Shown here: positions 1 to 10,130 of the stretch, in pieces
How the letters are laid out: every line of letters starts with the position of its first letter
How positions within the stretch are numbered: the stretch's first letter is position 1
NCBI RefSeq assembly: GCF_030124375.1
Contig: NZ_JASKLS010000003.1
Location: forward strand, 230,052-294,051
Length of the DNA: 64,000 nucleotides
Reading direction: 5' to 3'
DNA from: Sinorhizobium sp. 6-70
Lineage (GTDB): Bacteria; Pseudomonadota; Alphaproteobacteria; Rhizobiales; Rhizobiaceae
Notes under the pieces: generated by a model
What the model was told of the DNA's origin: nothing
What the model saw: the letters and a program-made list of their open reading frames with translations, nothing else
Databases searched by the model: none
Translations under genes and position numbers: made by a program

Positions 1-49
1 AATCGGCGATTTAAGGAAACATGCAGTACGAGACGCAAGGCAGAGCACA

Positions 50-1081
50 GTGTCGGAATCCACGCCCGCAACCATCGAAGACGTCGCCAGGATCGCCGAA
101 GTGTCGATCGCGACGGTTTCGCGGGCAATCCACACACCGGAGAAGGTTGCAAAGTCCACGCGACTGAAGGTCAACCAAGCCATTGCGATCACCGGCTATA
201 CGACCAATGCCATGGCGCGCAGCCTCAGGCTCGGGCGGTCGAACATGATTCTGGTCGTTGCCCCGGATATCGGCGATCCCAACTTTTCCAGCATTCTCGT
301 GGGCCTGGAAAACGAGGCGCGGTCGCATGGCTATGGCGTGCTGATCGGCCACACGCAGAACGACGCCCAGCGCGCGCTCGAATACCTGAAGTTCCTCAAC
401 TCCAACCAGGCGGCCGGCCTCATCCTCTTCACCGGCATTCTGCCGTTCGGCCATGAGACGATGACGGCGCGATTGCCGCCAAGCGTCGGGATCTTCGAGC
501 CTGTCTTCAACGGCGGCATCCCCTATGTCGGTATCGACGATATAGAGGGTGCCCGCAAGGTGGTCGACCTCCTGATCGCCGAAGGCCATCGCAAGATCGC
601 CTTTATCGGCGACTCCCGCACGCGGCTGGCCTACAAGAGGCGACGGGAAGGCTTCGACGCGGGACTCGATGCCGCCGGCATTCGGGCGGAGCTTCGGCTC
701 GTCCAGGAGGGCGACGGCACGCTCGAGAGCGGAAGGGCCGCCGTCGAGCGGCTCTTCGTGCGCGACACGCTGCCGACCGCCTTCATGTGCGTCAATGACC
801 AGACGGCGCTCGGCGTGATGATCGGACTGAAGGCGCGCGGCTATGACATACCGGGTGATTTTTCGGTGACCGGCTTCGACGATGTGCCGCAGGCGACGTT
901 CATGACACCGGCGCTGACCACGATCCGCCAGCCGCGCACGCTGATCGGAAAGCAGGCCATGGCGCTCCTGCTTGGCCTTCTTTCCGACAGGCGCCCCGCC
1001 GAGACGGAGATCCTCCTGAGGCCGGATCTGGTGGTCCGCAATTCGGTGACCGCGCCGTCGCGGCGATGGATGGCTAAGTAG
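50..1081 (+). CDS. LacI-family transcriptional regulator
   Basis: A 343-residue repressor-type regulator. The N-terminal helix-turn-helix (about residues 8-30, TIEDVARIAEVSIATVSRAI) and the hinge (NAMARSLRLG, about 54-63) are typical of LacI/GalR proteins, followed by a periplasmic-binding-protein-like sensor domain to the end (FDDVP near residue 283). The start is a GTG, preceded by AAGG; an upstream ATG at 21 is out of frame. Its target is unclear: it is followed by 400 bases without a gene, and whatever lies upstream is outside the window. The family usually senses a sugar or polyol. Confidence 0.88.
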   Translation: MSESTPATIEDVARIAEVSIATVSRAIHTPEKVAKSTRLKVNQAIAITGYTTNAMARSLRLGRSNMILVVAPDIGDPNFSSILVGLENEARSHGYGVLIGHTQNDAQRALEYLKFLNSNQAAGLILFTGILPFGHETMTARLPPSVGIFEPVFNGGIPYVGIDDIEGARKVVDLLIAEGHRKIAFIGDSRTRLAYKRRREGFDAGLDAAGIRAELRLVQEGDGTLESGRAAVERLFVRDTLPTAFMCVNDQTALGVMIGLKARGYDIPGDFSVTGFDDVPQATFMTPALTTIRQPRTLIGKQAMALLLGLLSDRRPAETEILLRPDLVVRNSVTAPSRRWMAK

Positions 1082-1478
1082 GCTCCAGCATATCGTAATT
1101 GTCGATTGCCACGCTATTTTGCCTTTTGGCCACTACGTTACCTTTGAGTCAGCCTGACCTAACCGCCGTGAACCGTCACCAGCGATGTCCGGTGCGGGGG
1201 CCGAAAGCGGGCCTGGAACGGGCGTTTGCCGCCGTTTCTTCCGACCGACATTCTTCCAAAAACTCCTCTCGGGCACCGCGGAATTCGAACGGGACCTGAT
1301 CAGCGAGCGAGTCAAGTACGATAGGTTCGCACCCAATGTTATGGCTTGCCGAAGGCCGAAGCTGCTATCGCTGGATTGCCCGTGATCTCCGCACCAGCAA
1401 AAACACCGCGACCCACATTGTTCGGCGCAAGCCTATCGACGTTGGGACACCCGAGCAAAGATACTCTGGAGACATGAA
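1082..1478. other. Intergenic stretch, no gene recognised
   Basis: About 400 bases between the LacI regulator and the methyltransferase. Short open frames exist on both strands but none has a convincing composition, start site or family signature. A GGAG eight bases before the ATG at 1479 is the only site I can assign, as the ribosome binding site of the next gene. Confidence 0.6.
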
Positions 1479-2273
1479 ATGACCGACCAAGCACACGATG
1501 AAGTCGCCGCCCGCTGGAATCAAAACGCCGATCAATGGACGAATGATGTGCGCAACGGCTACGATGTCTATCGCAACTTGTTCACGTTCCCGGCTTTTCA
1601 GCAATTTTTGCCAGCCATTGCGGGCCTGGAAGTTATCGATTTTGGATGTGGTGAAGGCACGAATACCCGACACTTCGCTCAAATGGGTGCCAAGGTAACC
1701 GGCATCGATATTTCGCAGGGCTTGATCGAGCATGCCCGTCGGGCAGAGATCGCAGACCCAGCAGGAGTAACCTACAAAATCGCGTCTTATAGTTCCGACA
1801 CGGGATTTCCTGCCTCCTCCTTTGATGCCGTCATTTCGACAATGGCATTAATGGACGGTCCTGACTTTCAAGGGGCCATGTGTGAAGCCTACCGCTTGCT
1901 TCGTCCGGGCGGGTTCGTCGCGTTCAGCGTCTTGCACCCGTGTTTTATCACGCCCGGCTTGCAATGGCAGAAAGATGAGCATGGTCAAATAACCGGTCTC
2001 TGCGTCGCACGCTATTTCGACAGGTCGAGTTTTACGGAGAAATGGAAGTTCGGAAATCGGCCGGAAGAGGAGAACGTCGTGCCATTTGCGGTGCCTCGGT
2101 TTCCGAGGACAATCGGAGACTATCTCAACGCGGTGGCATCTGCCGGTTTTCACATAAGCAGAATTGAAGAGCCGCAGCCCACGGAGGAAGCTTGTAAGAT
2201 AGTGCCACGATTTAGCAGATGGCGCGATCTCGGTGCTTTCCTGCTGCTGGTTATGGCGGCACGTCCGAGGTAA
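1479..2273 (+). CDS. Class I SAM-dependent methyltransferase
   Basis: A 264-residue protein with the Rossmann-type methyltransferase signature VIDFGCGEGTNTRHFA (about residues 51-66), followed by the acidic loop GIDIS at the end of strand beta2 and a motif-IV-like region (DAVISTMALMD). This is the Methyltransf_11/25 fold of soluble small-molecule methyltransferases. The substrate cannot be told. The gene stands alone: 400 bases separate it from the upstream regulator and the next gene is convergent. Its codon use looks slightly less GC-rich than its neighbours, which may mean separate acquisition (weak inference). Confidence 0.82.
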   Translation: MTDQAHDEVAARWNQNADQWTNDVRNGYDVYRNLFTFPAFQQFLPAIAGLEVIDFGCGEGTNTRHFAQMGAKVTGIDISQGLIEHARRAEIADPAGVTYKIASYSSDTGFPASSFDAVISTMALMDGPDFQGAMCEAYRLLRPGGFVAFSVLHPCFITPGLQWQKDEHGQITGLCVARYFDRSSFTEKWKFGNRPEEENVVPFAVPRFPRTIGDYLNAVASAGFHISRIEEPQPTEEACKIVPRFSRWRDLGAFLLLVMAARPR

Positions 2274-2385
2274 TCGCTTCCCCTCTACGATTCTGAGAAC
2301 GTTCTTTCCTTAGAGTGTTTTCTCGTCCTCTCCCGGTACCGACCACACAGCCTATGCCAGCGAGCGCCACACAGCGGAGCCGGGG

Positions 2386-3621
2386 CTACGGCACGGCGGC
2401 AATCAGGGAGGGTGCGTTTCTCGTGAGGACCCGCTCTCTGACAAGAACCATGATGAAAATGCTTCCCAGGCAGTAAACGCCCATGCCGGCGATCTGCCAT
2501 GGATAAGGCACGCCGGCATCGATCAGGAATCCGGTCAGGCCCGGACCCATGGCGGTAGCAAAGACAATGAGAGCCACGATGATGGCGCGGATGCCGCCGA
2601 GATGTTCCAGACCATACATCTCTGGCCACAGCGCTCCGAAAAGCGTCGATGACGAACCGAGTGAAACGCCGAGCAGCGTCATGAAGGCGAACGCGCTCCA
2701 TTGTGCATCGACAAATGCCAGCACCAAGCACGCAGCGGCGAGTGGCAATAGATAGTACGGCAGGATTTGCACGGCGCTGAACCTGTCGATCAAATAGCCC
2801 GACAGCAGCGCCGAGAGCACCGTCATCGTGGATGAAACGATGAATGCGCTGGCGAATACCTCAAGCGACCAGCCACGAAGTTCAACCAGATAGACCTGAT
2901 GGAAAAAGATCGTCGTCGCAATGAAGCCGGGCGCAAGGACGCCCGCAAGCGCCATCCAAAACACAGGATCGCGCAGCACTTCCTTGCGTGTCCAATCTCT
3001 CGCAGCTGAACGTCGTTCCGGGCCATCGCTTAGGCTCGGGGTACGCTCGACCCGCAAAAGCAGATAGATCGCTGGCAGACCGACGATCAGAATGAAAACG
3101 GAGGACATGAACCATGTGGTCCGCCAGCCGACGAGTGGCGCAACCGCCACGAAAGCAAGCGGAAACAGGGCTTCGCCGGCCTGATTGCCGAGGCTCGCCA
3201 GGGACACCGCCCTTCCGCGTTGCGCCGAGAACCAGCGCCCCATCGCCGTCATCGCATTGTGCGTCATCATGCCTTGGCCGAATAGCCGCAGCAGATAGAG
3301 CGTCACGAACAGCCAGAGCCAGTGCGACGCAAACCCCATCGCGACCGTCGCCACGGCAAGCATGGGGAGGGTGAGCAGGAGAACCGTACGCGCGCTGGCA
3401 TGGTCGACGACCCGGCCAAGTTGCGGCAGGGTAAGTGCACTCAGCAGCGTCGCGCCCATGTAGATTGTGCCGAAGGCCCCGTGGCTCAGGTCGAATTCGC
3501 GGCGGATGTCTCCGGCGGACAGCGATATGAAGAACGTCTGCCCGAAGGAAGAAAAGAAGCACAGCAGGAACCCACCTGCCAGCCATCGGCTGTTTTTCAC
3601 CAGAAATGTCGTGAATGGCAT
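2386..3621 (-). CDS. Major facilitator superfamily transporter
   Basis: A 411-residue polytopic membrane protein with about 12 hydrophobic segments in two halves, including GTIYMGATLLSALTLPQLGRVVDH, which holds the loop 2-3 region usual in MFS carriers. The N-terminus (SRWLAGGFLLCFFSSFGQTFFIS) is like MFS proteins close to the oxalate/formate and monocarboxylate branch. It is on the opposite strand to the methyltransferase and lies 23 bases downstream of the SulP gene, so the two may share a transcript. The substrate is not predictable from sequence. Confidence 0.82.
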   Translation of the reverse strand: MPFTTFLVKNSRWLAGGFLLCFFSSFGQTFFISLSAGDIRREFDLSHGAFGTIYMGATLLSALTLPQLGRVVDHASARTVLLLTLPMLAVATVAMGFASHWLWLFVTLYLLRLFGQGMMTHNAMTAMGRWFSAQRGRAVSLASLGNQAGEALFPLAFVAVAPLVGWRTTWFMSSVFILIVGLPAIYLLLRVERTPSLSDGPERRSAARDWTRKEVLRDPVFWMALAGVLAPGFIATTIFFHQVYLVELRGWSLEVFASAFIVSSTMTVLSALLSGYLIDRFSAVQILPYYLLPLAAACLVLAFVDAQWSAFAFMTLLGVSLGSSSTLFGALWPEMYGLEHLGGIRAIIVALIVFATAMGPGLTGFLIDAGVPYPWQIAGMGVYCLGSIFIMVLVRERVLTRNAPSLIAAVP

Positions 3622-3644
3622 GTGGGCCCCGTTTGCCTGCTTGC

Positions 3645-5129
3645 TCAGTGCGCCGTCAGTGCGGCGCCCTCACCTTTATCATGAACAGCGAAGCGGTCGA
3701 GCATATGGGCGCTTGCCTCGTTGACACCGATGAGCTCGACGGCAACGCCATGGCGGCGATATTTGAGGACGATCTTGTCCAGCGCACCCACAGCCGTGAT
3801 ATCCCAAAGGTGAGCCTCACCGACGTCGATGATGACCTTTTCCAGCGGTTCGGTGAAATCGAAGGCGGCGATGAAGGCTTCGGTCGAGGCGAAGAAGATC
3901 TCGCCGTCGACATGATAGGTGCGCACCTTGCCGCCCGCGTCGAGCGCCGAACGAACATGGAAGAGCCGCGCGACCTTGCCGGCGAAGAATACACCGGACA
4001 GAAGCACGCCGACGAGAACGCCCTTTGCCAGGTCGTGGGTCCCGACGGTGGTGACGACCGTCGCAAGCATCACCACCGACGAAGGCAGGGGATTGCGCCT
4101 GAGGTCGAGAATGGACCGCCAGGAGAAGGTGCCGATCGATACCATGATCATCACCGCGACAAGAGCGGCCATCGGAATGATCCGCACGAGGTCATCGAGA
4201 ACCAGAATCAGGAACAGGAGGAAAGCGCCGGCGACGAAGGTGGACAGCCGCCCGCGCCCGCCGGAACTGACGTTGATGACCGACTGGCCGATCATGGCGC
4301 AGCCGCCCATGCCGCCGATGAGCCCCGAAACGATGTTGCTCGCCCCCTGGCCGATGCACTCCTGGCTCTTGTTGCTCGTCGTATCGGTCATGTCGTCGAC
4401 GATCTGAGCGGTCAAAAGCGATTCGAGCAGCCCGACGGCGGCAAGCGCAGCCGAGTAAGGGAAGATGATCTGCAACGTCTCGAGCGTGAGCGGCACCTGA
4501 GGCAGAGCAAGAATTGGCAGGTTCGAAGGCAGTTCCCCGAGATCGCCGACGGTGCGAATGTCCATGCCGGTCCAATAGGCGATCCCGGTCAGTACGGCGA
4601 TCGCCACGAGAGGCGACGGGACCGCCTTCGTGACATATGGGAAGAGGTAGATGACCGCGAGTCCCGCCGCGATCATCACATAGGTCACGTGCGGCACGGC
4701 GATGAGCTCCGGAAGCTGCGCCATGAAGATCAGGATGGCGAGAGCGTTGACGAAGCCGGTGATGACCGAGCGGGAGACGAAGCGCATGACCCGGCCGAGT
4801 TTCAGCAAGCCTGCCGCGATCTGAATGAGACCCATCAGCAGGGTTGCCGCGAAGAGGTATTCGAGGCCGTGTTGCTTGACGAGGGTGATCATCAGCACGG
4901 CGGTGGCAGCCGTCGCCGCCGAAATCATGCCCGGCCGACCGCCGAGGACGGCGGAAACACAGGCGATGGCGAAGGAGGCAAACAGCCCCACCTTCGGATC
5001 GACGCCCGCGATGACCGAGAAGCCGATCGCCTCCGGGATCAAGGCAAGCGCCACGACGATGCCGGAAAGGACGTCGCCGCGGATGTTGGAGAACCATTCG
5101 CGTTTGTAGCTGGCAATTGTCAATTTCAT
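3645..5129 (-). CDS. SulP-family inorganic anion transporter with STAS domain
   Basis: About 494 residues when started at the ATG at 5129 ([13 protein letters not shown]). The open frame extends further upstream to 5243, but the extra 38 residues look non-coding. The N-terminal region holds the SulP signature around [22 protein letters not shown], then about 10-12 membrane spans. A cytoplasmic STAS domain follows at the C-terminus ([37 protein letters not shown]). SulP proteins carry sulfate, bicarbonate, dicarboxylates or related anions, usually with H+ or Na+; the substrate here is open. A long open frame on the opposite strand is a shadow of this gene. Confidence 0.88.
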   Translation of the reverse strand: MKLTIASYKREWFSNIRGDVLSGIVVALALIPEAIGFSVIAGVDPKVGLFASFAIACVSAVLGGRPGMISAATAATAVLMITLVKQHGLEYLFAATLLMGLIQIAAGLLKLGRVMRFVSRSVITGFVNALAILIFMAQLPELIAVPHVTYVMIAAGLAVIYLFPYVTKAVPSPLVAIAVLTGIAYWTGMDIRTVGDLGELPSNLPILALPQVPLTLETLQIIFPYSAALAAVGLLESLLTAQIVDDMTDTTSNKSQECIGQGASNIVSGLIGGMGGCAMIGQSVINVSSGGRGRLSTFVAGAFLLFLILVLDDLVRIIPMAALVAVMIMVSIGTFSWRSILDLRRNPLPSSVVMLATVVTTVGTHDLAKGVLVGVLLSGVFFAGKVARLFHVRSALDAGGKVRTYHVDGEIFFASTEAFIAAFDFTEPLEKVIIDVGEAHLWDITAVGALDKIVLKYRRHGVAVELIGVNEASAHMLDRFAVHDKGEGAALTAH

Positions 5130-5445
5130 GATTTTCTTCGCAAACGTACTGCACCAGGCTGGCGGGAGGTCCAGCTTGTTATGGTTTGGTGCTGTTGCGT
5201 TGTCTGGCGGATCGGCGGCCAGAAGAGCCACCCGGATTTTCACCGGGTCCGGGGTGAGTGGAGCTCATATATAAAAATCGCGGTTCGGGGACAATCGCCC
5301 ATTGTGCGCGGCCGCAACTATCCCTCGATGGCTGCTATGCTCCAGCGGTCGATGGACGTCGAGCCGACGATGGCTTGTCGCGCAAACTACCATCCAGCGC
5401 GTTGGTAATAGATTGAACCGGAAAATTGAACCGGAGAGATCGATC

Positions 5446-5544
5446 CTAATGAGACGTTCTTTCGCCAAACAGAAAGATCAGCAACATAAGGGAAGCGAAG
5501 GACAAAGCCGCACCTGTCCATGCGATGAAGGCTACCTTACGCAA
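5446..5544 (-). CDS. Possible 32-residue single-span membrane protein
   Basis: Starts at a TTG with GGGGAG nine bases upstream and ends in TAG. The product begins (M)RKVAFIAW, has one strongly hydrophobic segment (about residues 5-26, ending LMLLIFLFG) and a short polar tail. This positive-inside N-terminus and single helix are what small rhizobial membrane proteins look like. There is no homologue I can name. The case rests only on the ribosome binding site, hydrophobicity and a closed frame, so it is tentative. Confidence 0.3.
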   Translation of the reverse strand: MRKVAFIAWTGAALSFASLMLLIFLFGERTSH

Positions 5545-6152
5545 CGAACGAAACTCCCCTGCGACAAAGAACCCGTCGAAGCGACTGGACTTGCGTCCTT
5601 GCCGTGCCCCCGGCTAAGGGTCTGATCTTCTGGCCGATTCACTAGGCAGCCGGCCGCTCTGCACCCAGAGCGGACGCTTGGGCACCAGCACGACGTTGCA
5701 CCGCGACGCCCATCAGCCGATGGCCGCGAGCCAATTGCTGCTTATCAAGCATGCCCTTAGCGCCGCTCGACGCCCTTTGCCGCCAAGGTGCAATCGACCG
5801 CGCCGGCCACGGCGTGGCGTTGACGCCACCTTCGGCCAAGGCAGTTCGAAATGGGATACGGGCGTTACGTGTTAGCGGCCGCGGGGGCCGAAGAGGGAGG
5901 CTGTTTCGCGGGTCTGAACCCGAAGCATCGCGTTCCAAAGCTGGAGAACGAAACGCGGCTGGAACTGGCTCGCAAGCTTGCGCTGCGACAACATGATAAA
6001 TCTCCGATGGTTTTGGACCACAGCAATATAGTGTATCGACGGCGCTGTTGCCAGAGCGCAGTCTACGGGGCAGCCTTGCAGGGCAAGCATATGTTGATGG
6101 GCGAGAAAATCTCTTGATCTTGAAAATCGCTTGATCTTGGTAATACAGGCAA

Positions 6153-6184
6153 AGAAAAGACCGGAACGGCTTGCGCTATTCCGG
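6153..6184 (-). terminator. Rho-independent terminator of the inositol-transport operon
   Basis: Inverted repeat CCGGAA (6161-6166) / TTCCGG (6179-6184). Read on the minus strand it is followed by a T-rich run, TCTTTTCTTTGC. It lies 43 bases beyond the stop of the permease gene, the last gene of the minus-strand operon. Confidence 0.65.
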
Positions 6185-6226
6185 CCAGTCACTTTCCTTG
6201 GGAGGACAAGTCTTCTTCTCTGAAGC

Positions 6227-7252
6227 TTAGGTTTTCTTTCTGCCCTTCTGGCGATAGACGTCGACGACGACGGCGGCGACGATGATCACGCCCTTGACGA
6301 TCTCCTGGTAGTAGGCGTCGACCCGAAGGAATGTGAAGCCGGAAGTCATGACGCCGAGGATCACCGTGCCGATGACGGTCCCGGTGACGCGGCCGACACC
6401 GCCGGTCAGCGACGTGCCGCCGATGACTGTCGCTGCGATGGCGTCGAGTTCATACATGACGCCCATGCCGGCCTGCGCTGTCTGGGCGCGTGCTGCGGTG
6501 ACAACACCTGCAAGGCCTGCCAGCATGCCGGCGATTGCATAGACCTTGATCAGGTGCGCCTCGACATTGATGCCGGAAACGCGCGCAGCCTGCACGTTGG
6601 CGCCGATCGCATAGGTGAACTTGCCGTAGCGGGTGTAGCGCAGCGCGATGTGGAAGATCAGCGCGACGACGAGGAAAACGATGACCGGCCAGATGCCCGT
6701 GCCGATGAAGTTGAACTGATCGGTGAGACCGGAGACCGGCTGGCCCTTGGTGTACCACTTGGAGACGCCGCGCGCCGAAACCATCATGCCGAGCGTGGCG
6801 ATGAAGGGAGGGATCTTGGTCTTGGCGATGAGCTGTCCGTTGATGTAGCCGGCGACGAGACCGATGCCGACGCCAAGGCCGATCGGCACGATGGCCGGAA
6901 GATCGGTGAGCGATGGATAAAGCGCGCGTGGCCAGGTGGACGCCTGCGCAACGCTCGCCGAGATCATCGCCGTCATGCCGACCACCGATCCCGACGAAAG
7001 ATCGATACCGCCGGTGATGATCACCTGCGTCACACCGACGGCGATGATGCCGATCACCGAGACCTGCAGGATCATGATCGTCAGCCGCTGGGAATTCATC
7101 AGGAAGCTCTGGCCGACGAAGATCCAGCCGAGAACTTCGTAGACAAGGGCTATCCCGAGCAGCACCAGGAAGATGTTGAATTCGGGCGGCACGCGCCGTC
7201 TTGACCCCACGAGTGTCGTGTTGGTGCCGTGTGCGGCGACATTGGTATCCAT
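6227..7252 (-). CDS. iatP: Inositol-type sugar ABC transporter permease (IatP-like)
   Basis: A 341-residue membrane protein of the RbsC/CUT2 family. It has about 8-10 membrane spans, the conserved GGIDLSSGSVVGMTAM segment (about residues 85-100), and the C-terminal AIAATVIGGTSLTGGVGRVTG loop that contacts the ATPase. It forms the inner-membrane channel for the substrate delivered by the binding protein encoded at 8971-9900. It is last in an operon with the ATPase and binding protein, with a terminator downstream. The inositol assignment comes from the binding protein and the IolR-like sites, not from the permease itself. Confidence 0.85.
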   Translation of the reverse strand: MDTNVAAHGTNTTLVGSRRRVPPEFNIFLVLLGIALVYEVLGWIFVGQSFLMNSQRLTIMILQVSVIGIIAVGVTQVIITGGIDLSSGSVVGMTAMISASVAQASTWPRALYPSLTDLPAIVPIGLGVGIGLVAGYINGQLIAKTKIPPFIATLGMMVSARGVSKWYTKGQPVSGLTDQFNFIGTGIWPVIVFLVVALIFHIALRYTRYGKFTYAIGANVQAARVSGINVEAHLIKVYAIAGMLAGLAGVVTAARAQTAQAGMGVMYELDAIAATVIGGTSLTGGVGRVTGTVIGTVILGVMTSGFTFLRVDAYYQEIVKGVIIVAAVVVDVYRQKGRKKT

Positions 7253-7285
7253 TTTTCTGTCCTCCCTGCGGTCGGCATCGCGCGT

Positions 7286-8827
7286 TCAGCGCGCGGCAAG
7301 TTCCATGACCTTGATCTGGGTCGCTTCGGCTCGGTCGAGGAAGCCGGTGACGCGGCCTTCATGCATCACCATGATCCGGTCGCTCATGCCGAGCACTTCC
7401 GGCATTTCCGACGAGATCATGATGACGGCGACGCCGTTGCGGGCGAGCTCGGTGACAAGACGGTGGATTTCCGCCTTGGCGCCGACATCGATGCCGCGTG
7501 TCGGCTCATCAAGGATGAGAATGCGTGGATTGGTCAGAAGCCAGCGGCCGATCAACACCTTCTGCTGGTTGCCTCCCGACAGGTTTTCGATGCGTTCCTG
7601 CAGGTTCGGCGTCTTGACGCGCAGCTTGCGGCTCATCTCCTCGCAAGCGGCCGCGATCGCCTTCTCGCTGACGAAGCCGCGCTTGACGAACTTGTCCTGC
7701 AGCACCGCGATCTGCATGTTCTCGAGAATGTCGAGGATGAGCAGGCAGCCGGTGTCCTTGCGGTCCTCCGTCAGGAACGCCATGCGATGACGGATCGCCG
7801 TGTTGGGGTTGTCGATCACGACTTCCTTGCCGTCGATGGCGATCGTGCCCGAGCTTGCCGGCGTGACGCCGAAGAGCGTCTCCGCGACATTCGAGCGGCC
7901 GGAGCCGACGAGTCCGGCGACACCGAGGATCTCACCGGCGCGCACATCGAAGGAAACGTCGCTGAACACGCGATCGAGTGTGAGGTTCTTGACCGACAGA
8001 ACGATATCGCCAATCGGCACTTCCTCCTTCGGGAACATCTGGGTGATCTCACGGCCGACCATCATCCGGATGATGTCGTCGCGGGTGACGTTGCTGGAGG
8101 CGTGCGTGCCGATATATTTGCCGTCGCGGAACACCGAGAATTCGTCGGCGATCTCGAACAGCTCGTTCATCTTGTGGGTGATGTAGACGATGCCGATGCC
8201 CTGCGATCTGAGGTCGCGGATGATCTCGAAGAGGTGCGCGACCTCGCGCTCGGTCAGCGCCGATGTCGGCTCGTCCATGATCAGGACGTCGGATTCGTAG
8301 GAAACCGCCTTGGCGATTTCGACCATCTGACGATTGGCGACGGAGAGGTGACGGACTTCGATCTCCGGGTCGAGGTTGATCTTCAGCCGCTCGAACAGCT
8401 TTGCGGTCATGCGGCGCATTTCGCCGTGATCGACGAAGCCGAACCGGTTCTTCGGCTCGCGGCGGATCCAGATGTTTTCGGCGACCGTCATGAACGGCAT
8501 CAGGTTCAACTCCTGATGGATCATGGCGATGCCATTTTCGAGCGCGTCGAGCGGCGATTTCAAGCGGATGTCGACACCCTTGAGCTTCACCTCGCCCTGG
8601 TCCGGCTGGTAGATGCCGGCGAGTATCTTCATCAGGGTGGATTTACCGGCGCCGTTCTCGCCCATCAGCGCATGCACGGTGCCGCGTTTCAGCTTGAACT
8701 CGACGTCATCGAGCGCCACGACGCCCGGAAACTCCTTGCGTATGCCTTCCGCGGAAAGAAGAAACTCGGCGTTCGGTACGGCGCCACTCGCACGCACGGC
8801 TGCCATGGTTGTGGGACTGAGCGTCAT
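7286..8827 (-). CDS. iatA: Inositol-type sugar ABC transporter ATPase (IatA-like)
   Basis: A 513-residue double ATPase of the RbsA family. The first half has an intact Walker A (GENGAGKST) and Walker B ([11 protein letters not shown]). The second half has the usual degenerate P-loop (VGSGRSN) but a complete signature (LSGGNQQKV) and [11 protein letters not shown]. The start was set at the ATG at 8827 because GGAGG lies eight bases before it; an ATG two codons upstream is too close to that site. It powers import through the permease gene just downstream, 33 bases away. Confidence 0.88.
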   Translation of the reverse strand: MTLSPTTMAAVRASGAVPNAEFLLSAEGIRKEFPGVVALDDVEFKLKRGTVHALMGENGAGKSTLMKILAGIYQPDQGEVKLKGVDIRLKSPLDALENGIAMIHQELNLMPFMTVAENIWIRREPKNRFGFVDHGEMRRMTAKLFERLKINLDPEIEVRHLSVANRQMVEIAKAVSYESDVLIMDEPTSALTEREVAHLFEIIRDLRSQGIGIVYITHKMNELFEIADEFSVFRDGKYIGTHASSNVTRDDIIRMMVGREITQMFPKEEVPIGDIVLSVKNLTLDRVFSDVSFDVRAGEILGVAGLVGSGRSNVAETLFGVTPASSGTIAIDGKEVVIDNPNTAIRHRMAFLTEDRKDTGCLLILDILENMQIAVLQDKFVKRGFVSEKAIAAACEEMSRKLRVKTPNLQERIENLSGGNQQKVLIGRWLLTNPRILILDEPTRGIDVGAKAEIHRLVTELARNGVAVIMISSEMPEVLGMSDRIMVMHEGRVTGFLDRAEATQIKVMELAAR

Positions 8828-8933
8828 TCTCATAGCCTCCCGGTTTCCGGCTCCGGCCGAAAAGTCCCGCGGCGGGCGAATACGCCTTCTCATTGAGCCC
8901 TACCGGGCTTCGTGCGGGGACCTGATTTCAGGA

Positions 8934-8959
8934 GGGAGCGCGGCTCTTGCCGCGCTCCC
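8934..8959 (-). promoter_or_regulatory. Intercistronic hairpin after the binding-protein gene
   Basis: Perfect 11-bp stem GGGAGCGCGGC / GCCGCGCTCCC with a TCTT loop, just after the stop codon of the binding-protein gene and before the ATPase gene. No T-run follows. Such hairpins commonly protect the upstream mRNA end, so the binding protein is made in excess over the membrane parts. Two further importers in this window have the same arrangement. Confidence 0.6.
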
Positions 8960-8970
8960 CAAGCGAACGA

Positions 8971-9900
8971 TCAGTTCTTCGCCTGATATTTGTCCAGGTT
9001 TTCCTTGGTCACGAGTTCGAAGGGGATGTAGACCTTCTTTTCGACTGGCTCGCCCTTGGCGAGCTTGAGTGCGGCGTCGACAGAGCCCTGGCCCTGGCCG
9101 GCGGCGTTCTGGAATACCGTCACATCGAGGTCGCCGGCAGCCATGGCGGCGAGCGCGTCCTGGGTGGCATCGACGCCGCCGATGACGACCGAGTCCATCG
9201 AGCGGCCAGCAGCCTTCAGCGCCTGGATGGCACCGATCGCCATTTCGTCGTTGTTCGAAATGACTGCATCGAACTCGACGCCGGCCGAAAGCCAGTTGGT
9301 CACGAGGTCGGCGCCCTGGGTGCGCGACCAGTTGGCCGTCTGCTCTTCGACGATTTCGATGCCCTTGCACTGTTCGGTGGCGAGCACGTCATGCACGTCT
9401 TTCGTGCGCATGCGGGCGGCCTGGTTGGAAAGCTCGCCCATCATGACAACGGCCTTGCCCTTGCCGCCGAGGATCTTGCAGATCTCCTGGGTTTCGAGCG
9501 TGCCGGATTCCTGCTCGTTCGAGGCGACGAAGGCCTGCTTGTCCGGGAGCGTGTCGACGTTGACCGGCTCGCGGTTGACATAGACCAGTGCGACACCGGC
9601 ATCGGCGGCAATCTTCGACATGGCGGCGGTCGCGTCCGTGTCGACCGGGTTGACGATGATGGCATCGACACCGGCGGCGATGAAGTTCTGGATCTGGCTC
9701 TGCTGCTTTGCGACGTCGTTCTGAGCGTCTTCGATCTGCAATTCGACGCCATTGAGCGTCTTGGCATAGTCGGACATCCCGTTGCGCAGAACCGTCAGGA
9801 AGTTGTCGTCGAACAGCGCCATCGACACACCGATGGTCTCGGCATGCGCAGCCGTCGACATCATGACGGCCATGGCGGCCCCCAGCACAAATTTCTTCAT
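8971..9900 (-). CDS. ibpA: Inositol-type periplasmic substrate-binding protein (IbpA-like)
   Basis: A 309-residue periplasmic binding protein of the ribose/galactose type with a cleavable signal peptide (residues 1 to about 21, ending AAHA). Features such as FDDNFLTVLRNGM and FIAAGVDAIIVNPVDTDAT match what I remember of rhizobial and Caulobacter inositol-binding IbpA and the rhizopine-binding MocB group. The start at 9900 has a GAGGAGAG site. It would capture myo-inositol or a related cyclitol for the permease and ATPase encoded downstream. An IolR-type palindrome lies about 150 bases upstream. A related cyclitol or rhizopine remains possible. Confidence 0.8.
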   Translation of the reverse strand: MKKFVLGAAMAVMMSTAAHAETIGVSMALFDDNFLTVLRNGMSDYAKTLNGVELQIEDAQNDVAKQQSQIQNFIAAGVDAIIVNPVDTDATAAMSKIAADAGVALVYVNREPVNVDTLPDKQAFVASNEQESGTLETQEICKILGGKGKAVVMMGELSNQAARMRTKDVHDVLATEQCKGIEIVEEQTANWSRTQGADLVTNWLSAGVEFDAVISNNDEMAIGAIQALKAAGRSMDSVVIGGVDATQDALAAMAAGDLDVTVFQNAAGQGQGSVDAALKLAKGEPVEKKVYIPFELVTKENLDKYQAKN

Positions 9901-10050
9901 TTCTCTCTCCTCCACATTCGGTGCCCGGCGACACCTTCTCCAGCCGGAAGCACGACCTTTTCGCAGGTCGAACCCATCCCGAACCGAAAGCCGCACTCCC
10001 GCTGCTCTTTCGATCGAAACGGAATAAACGAACCAGTAAATTGCGATTAC

Positions 10051-10064
10051 GGAATATGTATTCC
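10051..10064. promoter_or_regulatory. IolR-type operator upstream of the binding-protein gene
   Basis: GGAATATGTATTCC, a perfect palindrome of the form GGAA-N6-TTCC, the motif reported for the RpiR-type repressor IolR of S. meliloti. It lies about 150 bases upstream of the binding-protein start, in the gap between that gene and the isomerase gene. It is followed by ATTTT, as is the second copy at 10990 (ATTTC). Confidence 0.6.
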
Positions 10065-10130
10065 ATTTTTGCCGGGCGCCGTCAAGCCTGTCTAGCGGCG
10101 CCCGGGCCATTTTCGGTGTTTTGAAAGTGA

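Larger units (their letters stand above)
5130..6226. other. 1.1-kb region, one small membrane-protein candidate only
   Basis: Between the SulP gene and the inositol permease gene. I see one plausible 32-residue membrane protein (5446-5544, minus) and a terminator near 6160. The other open frames (for example 5642-5938 minus and 5851-6117 plus) are rich in Arg/Ala/Gly, have no family signature and are probably non-coding. A short direct repeat, cttgatctt, occurs at about 6115 and 6131. Confidence 0.55.

Noticed and set aside
3615..5408. 597-codon open frame on the plus strand
   Set aside because: It lies antisense to the SulP gene, whose protein has clear membrane spans and a STAS domain. The plus-strand product is a highly charged Asp/Arg/His-rich sequence typical of an antisense shadow in GC-rich DNA.
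5642..6117. Possible protein genes in the region before the inositol permease
   Set aside because: Frames on both strands are Arg/Ala/Gly-rich, mutually overlapping, and lack a ribosome site or any motif. Left as an unassigned intergenic stretch.
7229..8896. 555-codon open frame on the plus strand
   Set aside because: Antisense to the ABC ATPase gene with intact Walker motifs. Its Asp/Arg/His-rich composition has no family signature.
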